Source of the DNA: an uncultured Prevotellaceae bacterium
Lineage (GTDB): Bacteria > Bacteroidota > Bacteroidia > Bacteroidales > Bacteroidaceae
Length of the DNA stretch: 47,367 nucleotides
Reading direction: 5' to 3'
Assembly (NCBI GenBank): GCA_946406555.1
Contig: CAMJLB010000005.1
Location: 1-47,367, forward strand
Shown: positions 26,008-36,786 of the stretch, one piece after another
Layout: each line of letters opens with the position of its first letter
Numbering within the stretch: the stretch's first letter is position 1
Translations under genes and position numbers: made by a program
The notes under the pieces: model-generated
Seen by the model: only the letters and a program-made list of their open reading frames with translations
The model's database searches: none
What the model was told of the DNA's origin: nothing

Positions 26008-27240
26008 ATGAAAGAGATTACAAAAAACATTTTCTATGTGGGCGTCAACGACCGCAATAAGACGCTCTTCGAGGGCTTGTGGCCCCTGCCCAACGGAGTG
26101 AGCTACAACAGTTACATCATCGCCGACGAGAAGGTTTGCCTCATCGACACCGTAGAGGTAGATTTCTTCATGCCCTATCTCGAGAACATTCGCGAGGTGA
26201 TAGGCCAGCGGCCCATCGACTATGTGGTGGTCAACCACATGGAGCCCGACCATAGTGGTTCGCTTGCGCTGCTGCGCCAGTTCTATCCCGACATTCAGAT
26301 CATCGGCAACAAGAAGACGTTCGACATGATGAGTGGCTTCTATCATCTCACCACGGGTCTGAAAGAGGTGAAAAACGGTGATTCCATCGACCTCGGCTCC
26401 TATCAGCTGCAGTTCGTGCTCACGCCCATGGTGCACTGGCCCGAGACCATGATGACCCTCTGCGCACCCAACACTCCGCTCGGCCGAAAGACGCTTGCAA
26501 GGCAAGAACCCTCAACTGTAAACGTCCTCTTCAGCGGCGATGCCTTCGGCTGTTTTGGCGCACTGAACGGTGCCTACGTCGACGAGCAGATGAACTGCGA
26601 CACCTTCTGGCTCGAGATGACACGCTACTACTCTAACATCGTGGGCAAATATGGCACGCCTGTGCAGATGGCGCTGAAGAAGCTCGCCGGTGTGAAGGTC
26701 GACTACATCTGTTCTACCCACGGCCCCGTGTGGCACGAGCATGTAGAGAAGGTCATCGGCATCTACGACCGCCTGTCGCGCTATGAGGCCGAGCCAGGAC
26801 TCGTCATCTGCTACGGAACCATGTATGGCAACACCGAGCGCGCCGCCGAGGTCATCGCGCGGGCTGCCGCCCAGGCCGGGCTGAAGAACATCGTGATGTA
26901 CAACGTGTCGCAGACGCACCACTCTTATATCATACGAGACCTCTTCCGCTACCGTGGCCTCATCGTGGGCGCACCTACCTACAACACCGGACTGTACCAC
27001 GAGATGAACGTGCTGCTCGACGAGCTCTCGCAGAAAGACATCAAAGGCCGCCTCTTCGGATGGTTCGGCTCCTACAGCTGGGCATCGAAGGCCGTGGGCG
27101 AGATTGCCCGATGGAATGAGGAAAAACTGCACTACGAACAGGTGGGAACACCCGTAGAGATAAAGCAGGCCCTGAATGCCGACACGCTGGCACAGTGTGA
27201 GGCGCTGGGACGCGAGATGGCCGAAAAGCTGATGGCTTGA
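26008..27240 (+). CDS. FprA-type flavodiiron protein
   Basis: Metallo-beta-lactamase-like VVNHMEPDHSGSL and C-terminal flavodoxin LVICYGTMYGNTERAAE. Confidence 0.93.
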   Translation: MKEITKNIFYVGVNDRNKTLFEGLWPLPNGVSYNSYIIADEKVCLIDTVEVDFFMPYLENIREVIGQRPIDYVVVNHMEPDHSGSLALLRQFYPDIQIIGNKKTFDMMSGFYHLTTGLKEVKNGDSIDLGSYQLQFVLTPMVHWPETMMTLCAPNTPLGRKTLARQEPSTVNVLFSGDAFGCFGALNGAYVDEQMNCDTFWLEMTRYYSNIVGKYGTPVQMALKKLAGVKVDYICSTHGPVWHEHVEKVIGIYDRLSRYEAEPGLVICYGTMYGNTERAAEVIARAAAQAGLKNIVMYNVSQTHHSYIIRDLFRYRGLIVGAPTYNTGLYHEMNVLLDELSQKDIKGRLFGWFGSYSWASKAVGEIARWNEEKLHYEQVGTPVEIKQALNADTLAQCEALGREMAEKLMA

Positions 27241-27287
27241 CAGCGCTGCACGAAAACACCTGATAGTTGCGAATCTGCCCACCGCAC

Positions 27288-28592
27288 ATGGAAAAGCTTC
27301 TGCACTATACTTGGAAACACAAGATGTGGCCCGTCGGTGAGCTTCTTACCACCGACGGGCGCACTGTGGAAATAATCGACCCCGGGCTCTACAACCGCAG
27401 CGACCAGGGGCCAGACTTCTTCAATGCCAAGGTGCGCATAGGTGGAACGCTCTGGGTGGGCAATGTGGAGCTCCACCAGAAGTCGAGCGACTGGTATCTG
27501 CACCACCACGACCGCGATGCTGCCTACAACAACGTGGTGCTGCATGTGGTAGGGGAGGCCGATGCCGATGTGCTCACGCAGGACCAGCATTACCTGCCGC
27601 AACTCGTGCTGAAAGTGCCGGAAAGCGTCAGGCAGAACTATCAGGCCTTGCTCAGCACCGACCACTACCCGCCCTGTTATAAGGTCATTCCCCACCTTCC
27701 GGCCCTGCTGCAACACTCCTGGATGGCCGCCTTGCAGACGGAACGACTGGAACAGAAGACGCTGGCCATTGAGCGACGGGCACAGCGGTGCAATGGCTCG
27801 TGGGAAGATGCCTACTTCGTCACCCTGGCCCGCAACTACGGCTTCGGCGTAAACAGCGATGCCTTCGAGGAGTGGGCCTTCAACGTGCCGCTCAGTGCCG
27901 TAGGCAAGCATCGCGACGACCTGTTCCAGATTGAGGCCATCTTCATGGGCCAGGCAGGACTGCTCGGCGAAGAGACCGTGCACGAGAAGTACAGGGCGGC
28001 GGCGCTCAGCGAGGGCTACTACCAGCGGCTGCGGAACGAATATCTCTATCTGGCCCATAAGTTCTCGATGAAACCGATGGATTTTAAACTCTGGCGATTC
28101 CTCAGGCTGCGACCACAGAACTTCCCGTACATCAGGATTGCCCAGCTGGCCAACCTCTATCATGAACGGCGGGCGGGGCTGAGCGTGCTTTTGGAATGTA
28201 AGACCATCGACGAGTTGGCCAAGCTGCTGCAGACTCACGTCACTCCCTATTGGGAGACCCACTACACCTTCGGCGCAGAGAGCGCGAGAAGCGCCAAGCA
28301 TCTTTCGCCTTCATCGCTCGAACTGCTCATGATCAATACGGCCATACCCATGCTCTTTGCCGTGGGAAGGCACCGCCGCAACGAGGAACTGTGCGACCGC
28401 GCCTTCGATATGATGGAGCAGATAAAGACCGAGAAGAACCATATCGTGACCATGTGGAAAGAGTGCGGACTCGACGCAAGGTCGGCAGCCGACTCGCAGG
28501 CGCTCATTCAGCTGAAAAAAGAATATTGCGACAAGAAAGACTGTCTGCGATGCAGATTCGGATATGAATATTTAAAAAGCCCACAACAATGA
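27288..28592 (+). CDS. DUF2851 family protein
   Basis: MEKLLHYTWKHKMWPVGELLTTDGRTVEIIDPGLYNRSDQGPDFFNAKVRIGG..., typical of the conserved Bacteroidetes DUF2851 family. Confidence 0.85.
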   Translation: MEKLLHYTWKHKMWPVGELLTTDGRTVEIIDPGLYNRSDQGPDFFNAKVRIGGTLWVGNVELHQKSSDWYLHHHDRDAAYNNVVLHVVGEADADVLTQDQHYLPQLVLKVPESVRQNYQALLSTDHYPPCYKVIPHLPALLQHSWMAALQTERLEQKTLAIERRAQRCNGSWEDAYFVTLARNYGFGVNSDAFEEWAFNVPLSAVGKHRDDLFQIEAIFMGQAGLLGEETVHEKYRAAALSEGYYQRLRNEYLYLAHKFSMKPMDFKLWRFLRLRPQNFPYIRIAQLANLYHERRAGLSVLLECKTIDELAKLLQTHVTPYWETHYTFGAESARSAKHLSPSSLELLMINTAIPMLFAVGRHRRNEELCDRAFDMMEQIKTEKNHIVTMWKECGLDARSAADSQALIQLKKEYCDKKDCLRCRFGYEYLKSPQQ

Positions 28593-28990
28593 AATATATC
28601 TTTGAGACACGCATGCAAGTGCGCGATTATGAGTGCGACATCGAGGGTATCGTCAACAATGCCCAGTATGTTCACTATTGTGAGCACACGCGCCACCTCT
28701 TCCTGAAGTCGCTGGGACTCAGCTTTGCCGAGATGCACCGGAAGGGCGTCGATGCCGTCGTGGCACGCATGCAGCTGCAATACAAGGCACCGCTGAGGCC
28801 CGACGACGAATTCCTCTCAAGGCTGAACATCACCAAGGAGGGCATCAAGTATGTGTTTCACCAAGACATCTTCCGTGCCAGCGACGAGCTGCTCTGCTTC
28901 AGGGGGAAGATTGAGCTGGTCTGTCTGGTCAACGGACGGCTGGCCGTAAGCGAGGATTATGACCGTGCCTTCGAGAAATATGTCCGCTGA
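28589..28990 (+). CDS. Acyl-CoA thioesterase (4HBT hotdog fold)
   Basis: VRDYECDIEGIVNNAQYVHYCEHTRHLFL; ATGA overlap with upstream gene. Confidence 0.88.
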   Translation: MKYIFETRMQVRDYECDIEGIVNNAQYVHYCEHTRHLFLKSLGLSFAEMHRKGVDAVVARMQLQYKAPLRPDDEFLSRLNITKEGIKYVFHQDIFRASDELLCFRGKIELVCLVNGRLAVSEDYDRAFEKYVR

Positions 28991-30104
28991 GACGCTCTAT
29001 ACCCTGGCACTCACCCGCGTGGCGGGATTCAACTTCCAGATGGCGCTGCAGCTCTACAGGGAGCTTGGCAGCGCAACGTCGGTGTATGAGCATCGCCACG
29101 ACATCAAGGAGGTGCTGCCCGACTGTCCCGACCGGCTGGCCGCCATGCTGAAAGACTGGTCGCTGCCCCTGGCGCGTGCCGAGCAGGAGATGGCCTTCAT
29201 GGAGAAGCATCGTATAAGGCCGTTGCTGCTCTCGCAGCCCGGCTATCCGCAACGGCTGGCAGAGTGCGTCGATGCGCCCATCGTGCTCTTCTATATGGGG
29301 TCGGCCGACTTGAACCAGCGACGGGTGCTCAACATCATCGGCACACGCCGCATCACCGCCTACGGACAAGACATTATCCGCCATTTCATCGGCGATTTGC
29401 GCTCTTTGTGCCCTCAGGCGCTCATCGTGAGCGGACTGGCCTACGGTGTCGACATCTGTGCCCATCGCCATGCGCTCCAGCAAGGCTTCGAGACAGTGGG
29501 CGTGCTGGCCCATGGCCTCGACGAACTCTATCCGCCCCACCATCGCGACACGGCCAAGGAGATGCTGAGGCAGGGCGGGTTGCTCACCGAGTATATGAGC
29601 GAGACGCGGCCCGACAAGATGAACTTCGTGCGCCGCAACCGCATCGTGGCCGGCATGAGCGATGCCACCATTCTCATAGAGAGTGCTGCCAAGGGCGGAG
29701 GGCTCATCACCTGCCGCATCGCCCAGGACTACGACCGACATGTCTTTGCCTTCCCCGGGGCGGTGGGGGCTCCCTATAGCGAAGGTTGCAACCGGCTGAT
29801 AAGAGACAACGGGGCTGCCCTCATCACGTCGGCCGAAGACTTCGTGCAGGCCATGGGCTGGCACACCGACCAGCAGCTACTGCGGGCCAAGACTGAGGGA
29901 ATAGAGCGTTCGCTCTTTCCAGACCTTTCTGCCGAAGAGCAGACAATAGTGAAAATTCTCGATGAAATGGGCGATTTTCAGCTCAACCAGCTGACGGTGA
30001 AGGCCAATATCCCCATTGCGCAGCTCACTGCCCTGCTCTTCCAGCTCGAGATGAAAGGTGTGGTGCAGCCTCTCGCCGGTGGCACCTACCATCTGCTGAA
30101 ATGA
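28980..30104 (+). CDS. dprA: DNA-processing protein DprA
   Basis: RVLNIIGTRRITAYGQDII, IVSGLAYGVDICAHRHAL, RNRIVAGMSDATILIESAAKGGGLIT. Confidence 0.93.
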   Translation: MSAETLYTLALTRVAGFNFQMALQLYRELGSATSVYEHRHDIKEVLPDCPDRLAAMLKDWSLPLARAEQEMAFMEKHRIRPLLLSQPGYPQRLAECVDAPIVLFYMGSADLNQRRVLNIIGTRRITAYGQDIIRHFIGDLRSLCPQALIVSGLAYGVDICAHRHALQQGFETVGVLAHGLDELYPPHHRDTAKEMLRQGGLLTEYMSETRPDKMNFVRRNRIVAGMSDATILIESAAKGGGLITCRIAQDYDRHVFAFPGAVGAPYSEGCNRLIRDNGAALITSAEDFVQAMGWHTDQQLLRAKTEGIERSLFPDLSAEEQTIVKILDEMGDFQLNQLTVKANIPIAQLTALLFQLEMKGVVQPLAGGTYHLLK

Positions 30105-30192
30105 AGCCGATACCTGTGTGAGAAATTCAGCTTCCGTTGCAGCGCAATACAATTTTTTTGTCATTGTTTTTTGCGCTTTAGGAAAAAATATG

Positions 30193-30200
30193 TACTTTTG
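30193..30200 (+). promoter_or_regulatory. -7 box TACTTTTG upstream of the hybrid kinase
   Basis: TAnnTTTG match 22 nt before ATG. Confidence 0.6.
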
Positions 30201-30221
30201 CATGAATTATTAGGTAAAGTT

Positions 30222-33200
30222 ATGACAAAATCCCTCCGTGCCATCCTTTTTGTGCTGGCTCTTTTTCTATCGTGTGCAGAAGCCGTAGAGGCGCAGACCG
30301 ACTACCGTCAGCGTCAGCTGACGATGGACGACGGTCTTCCGTCGAACTCTGTTCGTGCCGTGCTGCAAGACGGTCGCGGCTTCCTCTGGATAGGCACCGA
30401 CAAAGGGCTGTGCCGCTACGATGGCGTGGTGCTGCAAGACTATCCCGTGAAGGAGAATGCCGCCTCGCAGAACGTGGCGGCCCTGCAGGGCGACGGCACG
30501 CGCGGACTCTTTGTGGGCATAGGCCACAGCGTGCTTTACCTGGACTTCGTGACCGAGAAGTTCGAGACGCTGCCCATGGAGATAGCGCGGCCGGTGACGA
30601 GCCTGGCCGCCGACAGAGACAGCAACCTTTGGGTGGGCACCCAGGGGCAGGGGGTGCTGAGATACAATCTGGCCGACCGTCAGGCAAAGGTTTACACGAT
30701 GGGCGACAGTGCCGCCACGGTGTCGATGGTCTATGCCGATGCCGACAACCAGGTATGGGCCTTGTCGGCACCCGAGGAGTCGAAGGTGTGGCGGCTGAAC
30801 AAGTCGAAGGACGTGTTTCAGCCCGTGGCCCTGAAGAGCGACCAACCCTACGGGGCCGTGACCATGCTGCAGACGGCGAACGGGCAGCGCTGGCTGGGCA
30901 CCTGGGAGCACGGCCTGATGCGCATGGCCGACGATGGCACGCTGGAGCCGATGCCGGCCCCGCAGTCGGGCAACTGCCTGCATATACACACGCTGAGCAG
31001 ATACGACGACCAACAGTTGCTCGTGGGCTGCGACGACGGTCTGTGGCTTTTCAACATGGCCGATCGCACGTTCCAGCTCTATCAGCCCCAGCATTTTATA
31101 TATGCCGCCACGCTGGACCGTGAGGGAGGCCTCTGGCTTGGCACGAAATATGGCGGCATCACCTATGTGTCGCCCATCGTCCACCGTTTCGATGCCACCC
31201 CGGGCGGCATCGCCACCCGTTTCTGCGAAGACCGCCACGGCCGCATCTGGGTGGCCAGCGACGATATGGGCGTGATGTGCTTCCAGCGTGGCAAGCGTCT
31301 CGCCGCCTATCCCGGTCAGCAGCAGCTGCAGCAGATCAGTGCCCATGCGCTGTGCATGGACGGCGACGAGCTGTGGATAGGCACCTTCACTGATGGCGTG
31401 TACGTGCTGAACACGAACACGGGCAGCCTGCGCCACTATGCCCCGTCGGCAACCCCCTTCTCTCTGCCCGAGGCCCATGCCAGCGCCCTGCTGCGCGACA
31501 GCCGGGGGCGCATGTATGTGGCCACGCCCGGGGCGCTGTGCCGCTACGACCGCCAGAACGACCGCTTTGAGCGTATCATGCAGATAGGTGCCCTGCCCGT
31601 CGACATGGACGAGGGGGCCGACGGCAGCCTCTGGATTGCCACCCAGGGCGAAGGGCTCTACCGCTATGGCGCCAACGGCGCGTCGAAGCACTACCGTCAT
31701 AGCCCTGTCGACGATGCCACGCTCACCGACGACCTGGTGAACTGTGCCCTCTTCGACGAGGCTGGCACGCTGTGGGTGGCCACCCAGGGCGGCCTGTGCC
31801 GCTACGATGCGAAGGCCGACAACTTCCGGCGCATCAAGCTCGACGTGCCCAAGCAGGCCGTGGCGAGCATCGTCGAAGACCAGGGCGTGCTATGGCTTGC
31901 CGGCGACTGCGGCGTGCTGAAATACAGCCCGGGCAAAGACCTGCAGCGTTTCACCCGCCACGATGGCCTGGTGAGCGAGCAGTTCCAGCCCAGTTCGTGT
32001 CTCAAGGCCAGCGACGGCTGCATCTACTTCGGCACCATCAGGGGCTTCAATTCGTTCTATCCCTATCAGATCAGGGTGAACCAGCAGCAGCCGCCCGTGT
32101 TCATCACGCGGCTCGACGTGTATAACTTTCCCGTGGAGGTAGGCTCGTGGCGACTGCCCGTGGCGCTGCCCAGCGTCGACAAGGTAGACCTGTGGTACAA
32201 CGACCGCGTGGTGTCGCTGGCCTTTGCCTCGCTCAGCTTCTGCTCGCCCGAAAAGAATATCTATGCCTATATACTGGAGGGCTTCGACAAGGAGTGGCAG
32301 TATGTGGGCCATAACCATAAGGCCACCTATACCAACCTGCCCGTAGGCACCTATACCTTCCGCGTGCGTGCCACCAACAACGACGGCCTGTGGGGCCAGA
32401 ACGAGGCGCGGCTCACCATCGTGGTGCACCCGCCCTTCTGGTGGAGCCTGCCGGCCAAGGTGTTCTATGTGGTGCTGGCCATCGTCATGCTGTGGCTGCT
32501 CATGCGCTGGCGGCTGCTGCTGGCCGGGCGCAAGCACCGCAAGGAGATGGCACTGCTGAGCGAGGCCAAGGAGGAAGAGGTGCGCAATGCCCGCATGGAG
32601 TTCTTCACGATGATAGCCCATGAGATACGCACGCCCGTATCGCTCATCATCGGTCCTGTGGAGCAGCTGAAGGGGTCGTTGAGCGACGCTCAACGCTCCA
32701 CCCTCCTCGAAACCATCGACCGCAACGCCCACCGGCTGCTGGAACTGGTCAACCAGTTGCTCGACTTCCGCAAGGTGGAGCATGGCGGCATGGACGGGCA
32801 CTTTGCCTTGCACGACATACCGGAGCTGATGGCCTCGGTGGCCAAAAACTTCCGACCCGTGACCGAGCAGAAAGGCCACCAGCTGCACGTGGCGTGCGAG
32901 CCGGCGTCGTTCAAGGCCGTGGCCGACCGCGAGGCCATCGTGAAGCTGACGAGCAACCTGCTCTCGAATGCCGACAAATACACCACCAGCCGCATAGAGC
33001 TGCGCTGCCAGTTGCAGCCCGACGGCAAGCACTGGCTGATAGAGGTGGAAGACGATGGCCGTGGCATCAGTGCCAGCGACCAGCGCCACATCTTCGACCC
33101 CTTCTTCCAGACGAAGGGCAGCAAGCCCGGCACGGGCATCGGCCTGAGCATCGTGAAACGCATCGCCCAGCTGCACCACGGGCAGGTGAGCATCAGCTCC

Positions 33201-33824
33201 GAGGTGGGCAAAGGCACCATCTTCCGTGTAGAGATGCCGATAGCGCAGCCCGCCTTCGCAGCAAACGTCGCCGACGGACCGGACACGAAGGCCAAGGCAA
33301 AAGAAACACTTCCTGGCAAAGAGCCGAAGGACGGCGTGACGGGAACCGGTGCCGGCACCGCGAAACCGCAGGGCGCAGTGGCCGAGGCTCCGCAGACGGC
33401 ACCGGCCGTCGTCAGCAGGCCCACGCTGCTCATCGTCGACGACAACGAAGAGATGCTCACCTTCCTCGTGACCACCTTCATGGACCACTACGAGGTGCTC
33501 TCGGCCAGCGATGGTGCCGAGGCACTGAAGCTGCTCGAAGAGTCGCTCGTGGTGAGAGAGCAGGGCGTGCCCACCTCGACCATCGACCTGATCATCAGCG
33601 ACTGGATGATGACCACCATGGATGGCCCCGAGCTGTGCAGCCGTCTGCGCCAGAATGCAGCCACCGAGCATATACCCTTTGTGCTGCTCACGGCCAAGAC
33701 CGACAGCCAGTCGAAGGTGCTGGCCATGCAGGCCGGCGTCGATGCCTATATAGAGAAGCCGTTCCCCGTGAAGTATCTGGAGGCCTGCCTGCAAAATCTG
33801 CTGCGGCGAAGGGCCAAAAACTAA
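30222..33824 (+). CDS. Hybrid histidine kinase: beta-propeller/Y_Y_Y sensor, HisKA, HATPase, receiver; no AraC domain
   Basis: QLTMDDGLPSNSVRAVLQDGRGFLWIGTDKGLCRYDG propeller repeats; FFTMIAHEIRTPVSLIIGPVEQL; receiver TLLIVDDNEEMLTFLV; ends right after the receiver (IEKPFPVKYLEACLQNLLRRRAKN). Confidence 0.92.
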   Translation: MTKSLRAILFVLALFLSCAEAVEAQTDYRQRQLTMDDGLPSNSVRAVLQDGRGFLWIGTDKGLCRYDGVVLQDYPVKENAASQNVAALQGDGTRGLFVGIGHSVLYLDFVTEKFETLPMEIARPVTSLAADRDSNLWVGTQGQGVLRYNLADRQAKVYTMGDSAATVSMVYADADNQVWALSAPEESKVWRLNKSKDVFQPVALKSDQPYGAVTMLQTANGQRWLGTWEHGLMRMADDGTLEPMPAPQSGNCLHIHTLSRYDDQQLLVGCDDGLWLFNMADRTFQLYQPQHFIYAATLDREGGLWLGTKYGGITYVSPIVHRFDATPGGIATRFCEDRHGRIWVASDDMGVMCFQRGKRLAAYPGQQQLQQISAHALCMDGDELWIGTFTDGVYVLNTNTGSLRHYAPSATPFSLPEAHASALLRDSRGRMYVATPGALCRYDRQNDRFERIMQIGALPVDMDEGADGSLWIATQGEGLYRYGANGASKHYRHSPVDDATLTDDLVNCALFDEAGTLWVATQGGLCRYDAKADNFRRIKLDVPKQAVASIVEDQGVLWLAGDCGVLKYSPGKDLQRFTRHDGLVSEQFQPSSCLKASDGCIYFGTIRGFNSFYPYQIRVNQQQPPVFITRLDVYNFPVEVGSWRLPVALPSVDKVDLWYNDRVVSLAFASLSFCSPEKNIYAYILEGFDKEWQYVGHNHKATYTNLPVGTYTFRVRATNNDGLWGQNEARLTIVVHPPFWWSLPAKVFYVVLAIVMLWLLMRWRLLLAGRKHRKEMALLSEAKEEEVRNARMEFFTMIAHEIRTPVSLIIGPVEQLKGSLSDAQRSTLLETIDRNAHRLLELVNQLLDFRKVEHGGMDGHFALHDIPELMASVAKNFRPVTEQKGHQLHVACEPASFKAVADREAIVKLTSNLLSNADKYTTSRIELRCQLQPDGKHWLIEVEDDGRGISASDQRHIFDPFFQTKGSKPGTGIGLSIVKRIAQLHHGQVSISSEVGKGTIFRVEMPIAQPAFAANVADGPDTKAKAKETLPGKEPKDGVTGTGAGTAKPQGAVAEAPQTAPAVVSRPTLLIVDDNEEMLTFLVTTFMDHYEVLSASDGAEALKLLEESLVVREQGVPTSTIDLIISDWMMTTMDGPELCSRLRQNAATEHIPFVLLTAKTDSQSKVLAMQAGVDAYIEKPFPVKYLEACLQNLLRRRAKN

Positions 33825-33905
33825 AAACAACTTAAAAACAGCCTCTTTATAATATATTTTATTTAATAAAGCTGACGAAATGGCCGCTTTTTGAGGAATT
33901 TGGCG

Positions 33906-33913
33906 TAAATTTG
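33906..33913 (+). promoter_or_regulatory. -7 box TAAATTTG upstream of the DUF6242-like gene
   Basis: TAnnTTTG match. Confidence 0.5.
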
Positions 33914-33935
33914 CAGCCAAAAACAATTTGTTCTG

Positions 33936-35273
33936 ATGAGGAAGAAGAGTATTTTCCAGATATTTGGCCTGTGTGTGGCGGTGGCCGCGCTCTTTTCGTC
34001 GTGCCTGAATAGCGACGAAAGCTCCGTCACGCTCTATGGCGATGCAGCCATCAGCAGCTTCTCGCTGGGCACGCTAAACCAATACCAATACGTGCAGCGC
34101 CCCTCTACCGGCAAGCGCGACTCGCTGGCGAAGATAGCCCTTGCGGGCACGAGCTTCAAGATGTCGATAGACCAGCTGAAGCACGAGATATATAATCTGG
34201 ACTCGCTGCCCTACGGCACCGACGTGAAGAAGGTGGTGTGTACGGTGGCCTCGAAAAACAGCGGCGGCATCGCCCTGGTGGGCATCGACGGCACGCAAGG
34301 CTGGTATGTGGCCACCGACAGCATCGACTTCAGCGTGCCCCGCACCTTCCGCATCTTCTCTTCCAATGGCTCGCATCAGCGCGACTATAAGGTGTGGCTG
34401 AACGTGAAGAAAGACTCGTCGCAGACCTTCGGGTGGAAGCAGACGGCCAGCGAACCCCTGCTGGCCTCGATGGCGGCAGGCATGAAAGCACTGTGGCTGA
34501 AGGGCCGCCTCGTGGTGTTTGGCCCTACCGAGGGCGTCACCCACGCCGTGGCATCGGTCGATGGCAAGAGCTGGAGACAGCTCGGCCAGAACATCAACAC
34601 CCCGTTCAGTGCCGATGCCTGGCAGAACGTGGTGCTTAAAGGCGGCTACGTCTACATGCTCAGCGGCAGCACGCTGCTGCGCTCGGAAGATGCCGAGACG
34701 TGGGAGCAGGTAGACACCCGGGCCAGTCTGAAGCGGCTCTTCGGGGCCGGCACCCGTGAGCTGTTTGCCATTGGCACCAACGACAGCATCATGGCTTCTA
34801 CCGACGGTGGCGCCACCTGGGCCACTGAGCAGCTCGACGAGTCGACGGCCTATCTGCCCACGCAGGGCATGGCCAGCCTCTGCTTCAGCTATGCGCAGAG
34901 CGACCAGACCGACTACGTGCTCCTGGTGGGCAACGACGGCAAGGCCATGCGCAGCTGGCGCAAGCTGAGCACCTATAACACCGAAAAGCCCGAAGGCCGA
35001 TGGGTATACATGCCGGTAGACGCTGCCAATGGGATGCAGTTGCCCGTGCAGACGCAGCTCTCGCTCGTGAACTATGCCGGCAAGGTGCTTGCCATTGCCA
35101 GCAATGCGCTCGTCTACCAGACGCGCGACCAGGGCATATCGTGGCAGACGGTCGCTTCGTATCAGCTGCCGTCGAATGTCGCGGGAAGCCTCTTTGCCAT
35201 GACCGCCGACGATGTCAACAACCTATGGGTGGTCAGCAATGCTGGCTGGGTGTTGCAGGGAAAGCTGCGCTGA
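33936..35273 (+). CDS. DUF6242-like lipoprotein
   Basis: Lipobox FSSC; SVTLYGDAAISSFSLGTLNQY and BNR/propeller-like SxDGxxW repeats. Confidence 0.7.
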   Translation: MRKKSIFQIFGLCVAVAALFSSCLNSDESSVTLYGDAAISSFSLGTLNQYQYVQRPSTGKRDSLAKIALAGTSFKMSIDQLKHEIYNLDSLPYGTDVKKVVCTVASKNSGGIALVGIDGTQGWYVATDSIDFSVPRTFRIFSSNGSHQRDYKVWLNVKKDSSQTFGWKQTASEPLLASMAAGMKALWLKGRLVVFGPTEGVTHAVASVDGKSWRQLGQNINTPFSADAWQNVVLKGGYVYMLSGSTLLRSEDAETWEQVDTRASLKRLFGAGTRELFAIGTNDSIMASTDGGATWATEQLDESTAYLPTQGMASLCFSYAQSDQTDYVLLVGNDGKAMRSWRKLSTYNTEKPEGRWVYMPVDAANGMQLPVQTQLSLVNYAGKVLAIASNALVYQTRDQGISWQTVASYQLPSNVAGSLFAMTADDVNNLWVVSNAGWVLQGKLR

Positions 35274-35308
35274 CGCTCCCCCTCCTATATATATAATAAG
35301 GTGTAAGC

Positions 35309-35983
35309 ATGAAGCAGATACTCGCCCTCGTAGCACTGTTACTGGCAGGCTCGCCGTGCCTGCATGCGCAGCAAGAGCCGGAATACCGGTTGGAGCTGGG
35401 TGCCGGCGCAGGCTTGGTGTCGTATGTGGGCGACCTGAACGGCAGTCTTATCCGCGGACTGCAGCCCATGGGCACGTTTGTGGCGAAGTATAAGCCCAAC
35501 CCGCGCATGGCGTGGGACCTGTTCATAGGCTTCGGACAGCTGAAGGGGTCGTCGAAGAATGCCGATACCTGGCTGCCCGAGCTGACAGAGCATCCCATCG
35601 AGTTCAAGCGTGGGCTCACCGATGTGGCCTTTCGCTATGAATGCAACTTCTGGCCATACGGCACAGGCCGCGAGTACCGGGGTGCCCGGCAGTTCACCCC
35701 GTTTATCACCATCGGCTTGGGCCTGAGCTTTGCCGGTTCGGCGGCGGGCGGGCAGATTCCCCTGGGCGTGGGCGTGAAGTACAAGTTGGCCACGCGCTGG
35801 AACATGGCCTTGGAGTGGACCATGCACATTACCGGCAGCGACGAACTCGATGGCACGCGCGACCCCTACGGCATCAAGAGCAGCGGCATGTTTAAGAACA
35901 CCGACTGCTATGGCGTGCTGGGCCTGACGCTTACCTATGACCTGTGGCAGAAATGCCCCACCTGCAATAACGATAAGGACTAA
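35309..35983 (+). CDS. DUF6089/PorG-like outer membrane beta-barrel protein
   Basis: Signal peptide; [22 protein letters not shown]; lies directly upstream of uppS-bamA. Confidence 0.75.
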   Translation: MKQILALVALLLAGSPCLHAQQEPEYRLELGAGAGLVSYVGDLNGSLIRGLQPMGTFVAKYKPNPRMAWDLFIGFGQLKGSSKNADTWLPELTEHPIEFKRGLTDVAFRYECNFWPYGTGREYRGARQFTPFITIGLGLSFAGSAAGGQIPLGVGVKYKLATRWNMALEWTMHITGSDELDGTRDPYGIKSSGMFKNTDCYGVLGLTLTYDLWQKCPTCNNDKD

Positions 35984-36002
35984 TAATAAAGCATTAAGCA
36001 GT

Positions 36003-36776
36003 ATGGATTATGCATTAGATATGAGCCGCATTCCCGAGCACGTCGCCATCATCATGGACGGCAACGGCCGCTGGGCCATGGAGCGCGGCAAGGAGCGCAC
36101 CGAAGGTCATAAGGCCGGCGTAGACACCGTGCGGCGCATCACCTCGGAGTGTGTCAGGCTGGGGGTGAAGTACCTTACGCTCTACACCTTTTCTACCGAG
36201 AACTGGAACCGCCCCGCCGACGAGATCGCGGCCCTCATGGGCCTGGTGCTCTCGTCGCTCGAAGACGAGATCTTCCAGAAGAACAACGTGCGCTTCCGTG
36301 TCATTGGCGACATGAAGCGGCTGCCCGAGCCTGTGCAGAAGAAGCTATGGGAGACCATGGAGCATACCGCCGAGAACGATGCCATGACCATGGTCGTGGC
36401 GCTGAGCTACTCGAGCCGGTGGGAGATAACCGATGCTGTGCGCGAGATGGTGAGGGGCATCCTGCAAGACTACGCCACGGGATATACCGAGGAAGAGATA
36501 TGCAACCGCATCACCGAAGACACCATCAGCGAGCACCTGAACACCTACTTCATGCCCGACCCCGACCTGCTCATACGCACCGGCGGCGAGCTGCGCATCA
36601 GCAACTACCTGCTCTGGCAGATTGCCTATAGCGAGCTTTACTTCTGCGACACCTACTGGCCCGACTTCGACGAGGCCGAACTGCATAAGGCCATTGCCAG
36701 CTACCAGGGCAGACAGCGCCGCTTTGGAAAGACCGAGGCACAGGTGGAAGAGGCTGAGGGCCAAACAGATAAATGA
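36003..36776 (+). CDS. uppS: Isoprenyl transferase (undecaprenyl diphosphate synthase)
   Basis: [55 protein letters not shown]. Confidence 0.95.
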   Translation: MDYALDMSRIPEHVAIIMDGNGRWAMERGKERTEGHKAGVDTVRRITSECVRLGVKYLTLYTFSTENWNRPADEIAALMGLVLSSLEDEIFQKNNVRFRVIGDMKRLPEPVQKKLWETMEHTAENDAMTMVVALSYSSRWEITDAVREMVRGILQDYATGYTEEEICNRITEDTISEHLNTYFMPDPDLLIRTGGELRISNYLLWQIAYSELYFCDTYWPDFDEAELHKAIASYQGRQRRFGKTEAQVEEAEGQTDK

Positions 36777-36786
36777 TAAACGAGAA

